Part shown: piece after piece, positions 6,663 to 7,442 of the stretch
How positions within the stretch are numbered: position 1 is the first letter of the stretch
Layout: each line of letters begins with the position of its first letter
Assembly (NCBI GenBank): GCA_937864975.1
Contig: CALMDI010000772.1
Span: 1-7,442, forward strand
Length of the DNA stretch: 7,442 nt
Source of the DNA: an uncultured Chloroflexota bacterium
GTDB lineage: Bacteria > Chloroflexota > Anaerolineae > Aggregatilineales > Phototrophicaceae
Direction of reading: 5' to 3'
The notes under the pieces: generated by a model
Told to the model about the DNA's origin: nothing
Database searches by the model: none
Seen by the model: the letters and a program-made list of their open reading frames with translations, nothing else
Position numbers and translations under genes: made by a program

Positions 6663-7088
6663 TCATGATGCCGAGCGCGCCGTCTCAATCGCGCGCACGA
6701 CGTCGTCATGAAAGCGCCCATTACTGACGATCATGCCCTTATTGCGCGCCAGCGTCCGTCCGAACGAGAAATCGAGCGGGGAGCCGTCGATGTCGCTGAC
6801 GGTGCCGCCCGCCGCGCGGACGATAGCGGAACCTGCCGCGTGATCCCAGATCCAGTGATGATCCTGCGTGGCGCGCGGGAGCCGCAGGTAGAGGTCGGCG
6901 TCGAGCTCGTTGTCCAGGTAGCTGGCGACGAGAGTCGTCTTTCCGCAGCCCGGAGGACCGGTGACCCAAATGACGGATTTCTGACTGGCATCCAGCATCG
7001 CGAACAGGCGGTCCCGCGGCAGCACGCCGGAAAAACTGGGCCGCGTCGTCTTGGCGAGCGATACGAGTTTCGTACTCACGACTGCCAC
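6663..7088 (-). CDS. Chimeric ORF: MalT/BTAD-type P-loop start fused to a bisphosphate nucleotidase C-terminus
   Basis: This 141-residue frame joins pieces of two unrelated families. Residues about 6-58 (LAKTTRPSFSGVLPRDRLF, then VTGPPGCGKTTLVASYLD) resemble the beginning of large MalT/LuxR or BTAD-type regulators with a Walker A P-loop. Residues about 63-135 (DADLYLRLP, IWDHAAG at 80-86, AGGTVSDIDGSPLDFSFGR) resemble the C-terminal third of HAL2/CysQ-type 3'(2'),5'-bisphosphate nucleotidases of the inositol monophosphatase superfamily. The nucleotidase's N-terminal metal-binding motifs (DPxDGT type) are missing, as are Walker B and everything else of the regulator, so neither activity is expected. 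The join is in frame near 6897-6914. The start is GTG at 7088 or GTG at 7079, neither with a clear ribosome binding site. It may be a deletion-born fusion, a dead remnant or an assembly join. Confidence 0.65.
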   Translation of the reverse strand: MAVVSTKLVSLAKTTRPSFSGVLPRDRLFAMLDASQKSVIWVTGPPGCGKTTLVASYLDNELDADLYLRLPRATQDHHWIWDHAAGSAIVRAAGGTVSDIDGSPLDFSFGRTLARNKGMIVSNGRFHDDVVRAIETARSAS

Positions 7089-7442
7089 CGTTCAGCGTCT
7101 GGGGCATGCGCTGGCCCTCGCGCCGGCTGGGTCCCGGGCGCCTGTGATCGCGGGTACGCTGAAAGTCGCGTCATCATGCGCACGCGTCCTGTTCAAGAGC
7201 CTTACGATCCTCCGCCGTCCAGAAACTCCATGACGTTGTTCCGGCGTGGTCGGGACAATCATACTCCCCCGGAGGGGCGACATTCGCAGACCGGATATTG
7301 CACTGCGAAAAGTCGCGCGGTTAGTTTTCCAAAACTTCTTCCATCTCGCGGCGGATTCCAAAAGGATTTTCTTTTTGGTGAGCCACGGGCTTGGAACATT
7401 GAAAACATTTTCGCGCGCGTTCGTCTTATCATCGTCGGGCGT
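7089..7442. other. Right-edge region without a recognisable gene
   Basis: No reading frame on either strand in these 354 bases gives a recognisable protein, and the frames present are interrupted or of shadow-like composition. It holds only short dyads, such as AGTTTT-CC-AAAACT near 7323-7336 and CCCC-CGGA-GGGG at 7266-7277. It could be the upstream region of the regulator whose first residues form the N-terminus of the chimeric ORF. Confidence 0.4.

Noticed and set aside
7092..7361. Minus-strand frame of 89 codons at the right edge
   Set aside because: The Arg/Ala/Ser-rich, low-complexity translation resembles no family and there is no ribosome binding site; not supported as a gene.

Overview
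The window looks like ordinary chromosomal DNA of a free-living bacterium with fairly high G+C. A two-domain ALDH16-type aldehyde dehydrogenase, a large membrane protein of GT-C-like build, a TPR protein with a signal peptide, a DUF433/DUF5615 toxin-antitoxin pair and a short palindromic repeat would all fit Chloroflexota (Anaerolineae-like). That placement is an inference from gene content; nothing in the sequence proves it. No rRNA, tRNA, CRISPR array, transposase or phage gene was seen.

Layout, left to right. (1) 1-1643, plus strand: the 3' part of an ALDH16-type aldehyde dehydrogenase, followed by a clear hairpin terminator (1661-1702). (2) 1724-1801: an imperfect 78-bp palindromic repeat just upstream of the next gene. 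(3) 1833-3530 and 3551-4363, plus strand: a polytopic membrane protein and an AAC(3)-family acetyltransferase, 20 nt apart and probably co-transcribed. (4) 4386-5053, plus strand: a lower-G+C toxin-antitoxin module (DUF433 antitoxin, DUF5615 PIN-like toxin) with overlapping genes and its own promoter-like -10 and strong ribosome binding site. A decayed C-terminal half of a second DUF5615 toxin follows at 5117-5311. (5) 5332-6573, minus strand: a secreted or membrane-anchored TPR protein with a recognisable promoter. (6) 6663-7088, minus strand: a short chimeric ORF. Its first ~58 residues look like the P-loop start of a MalT/BTAD-type regulator and its remainder like the C-terminal third of a 3'(2'),5'-bisphosphate nucleotidase. 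(7) 7089-7442: no convincing gene.

The genes do not form one obvious pathway. The only functional units are the membrane protein/acetyltransferase pair (possibly modification of a surface glycan or secreted metabolite) and the toxin-antitoxin module. I did not find a convincing undescribed system. The items most worth a second look are the chimeric ORF at 6663-7088, which is either a real gene-fusing deletion or an assembly join, and the truncated toxin copy beside the intact module.
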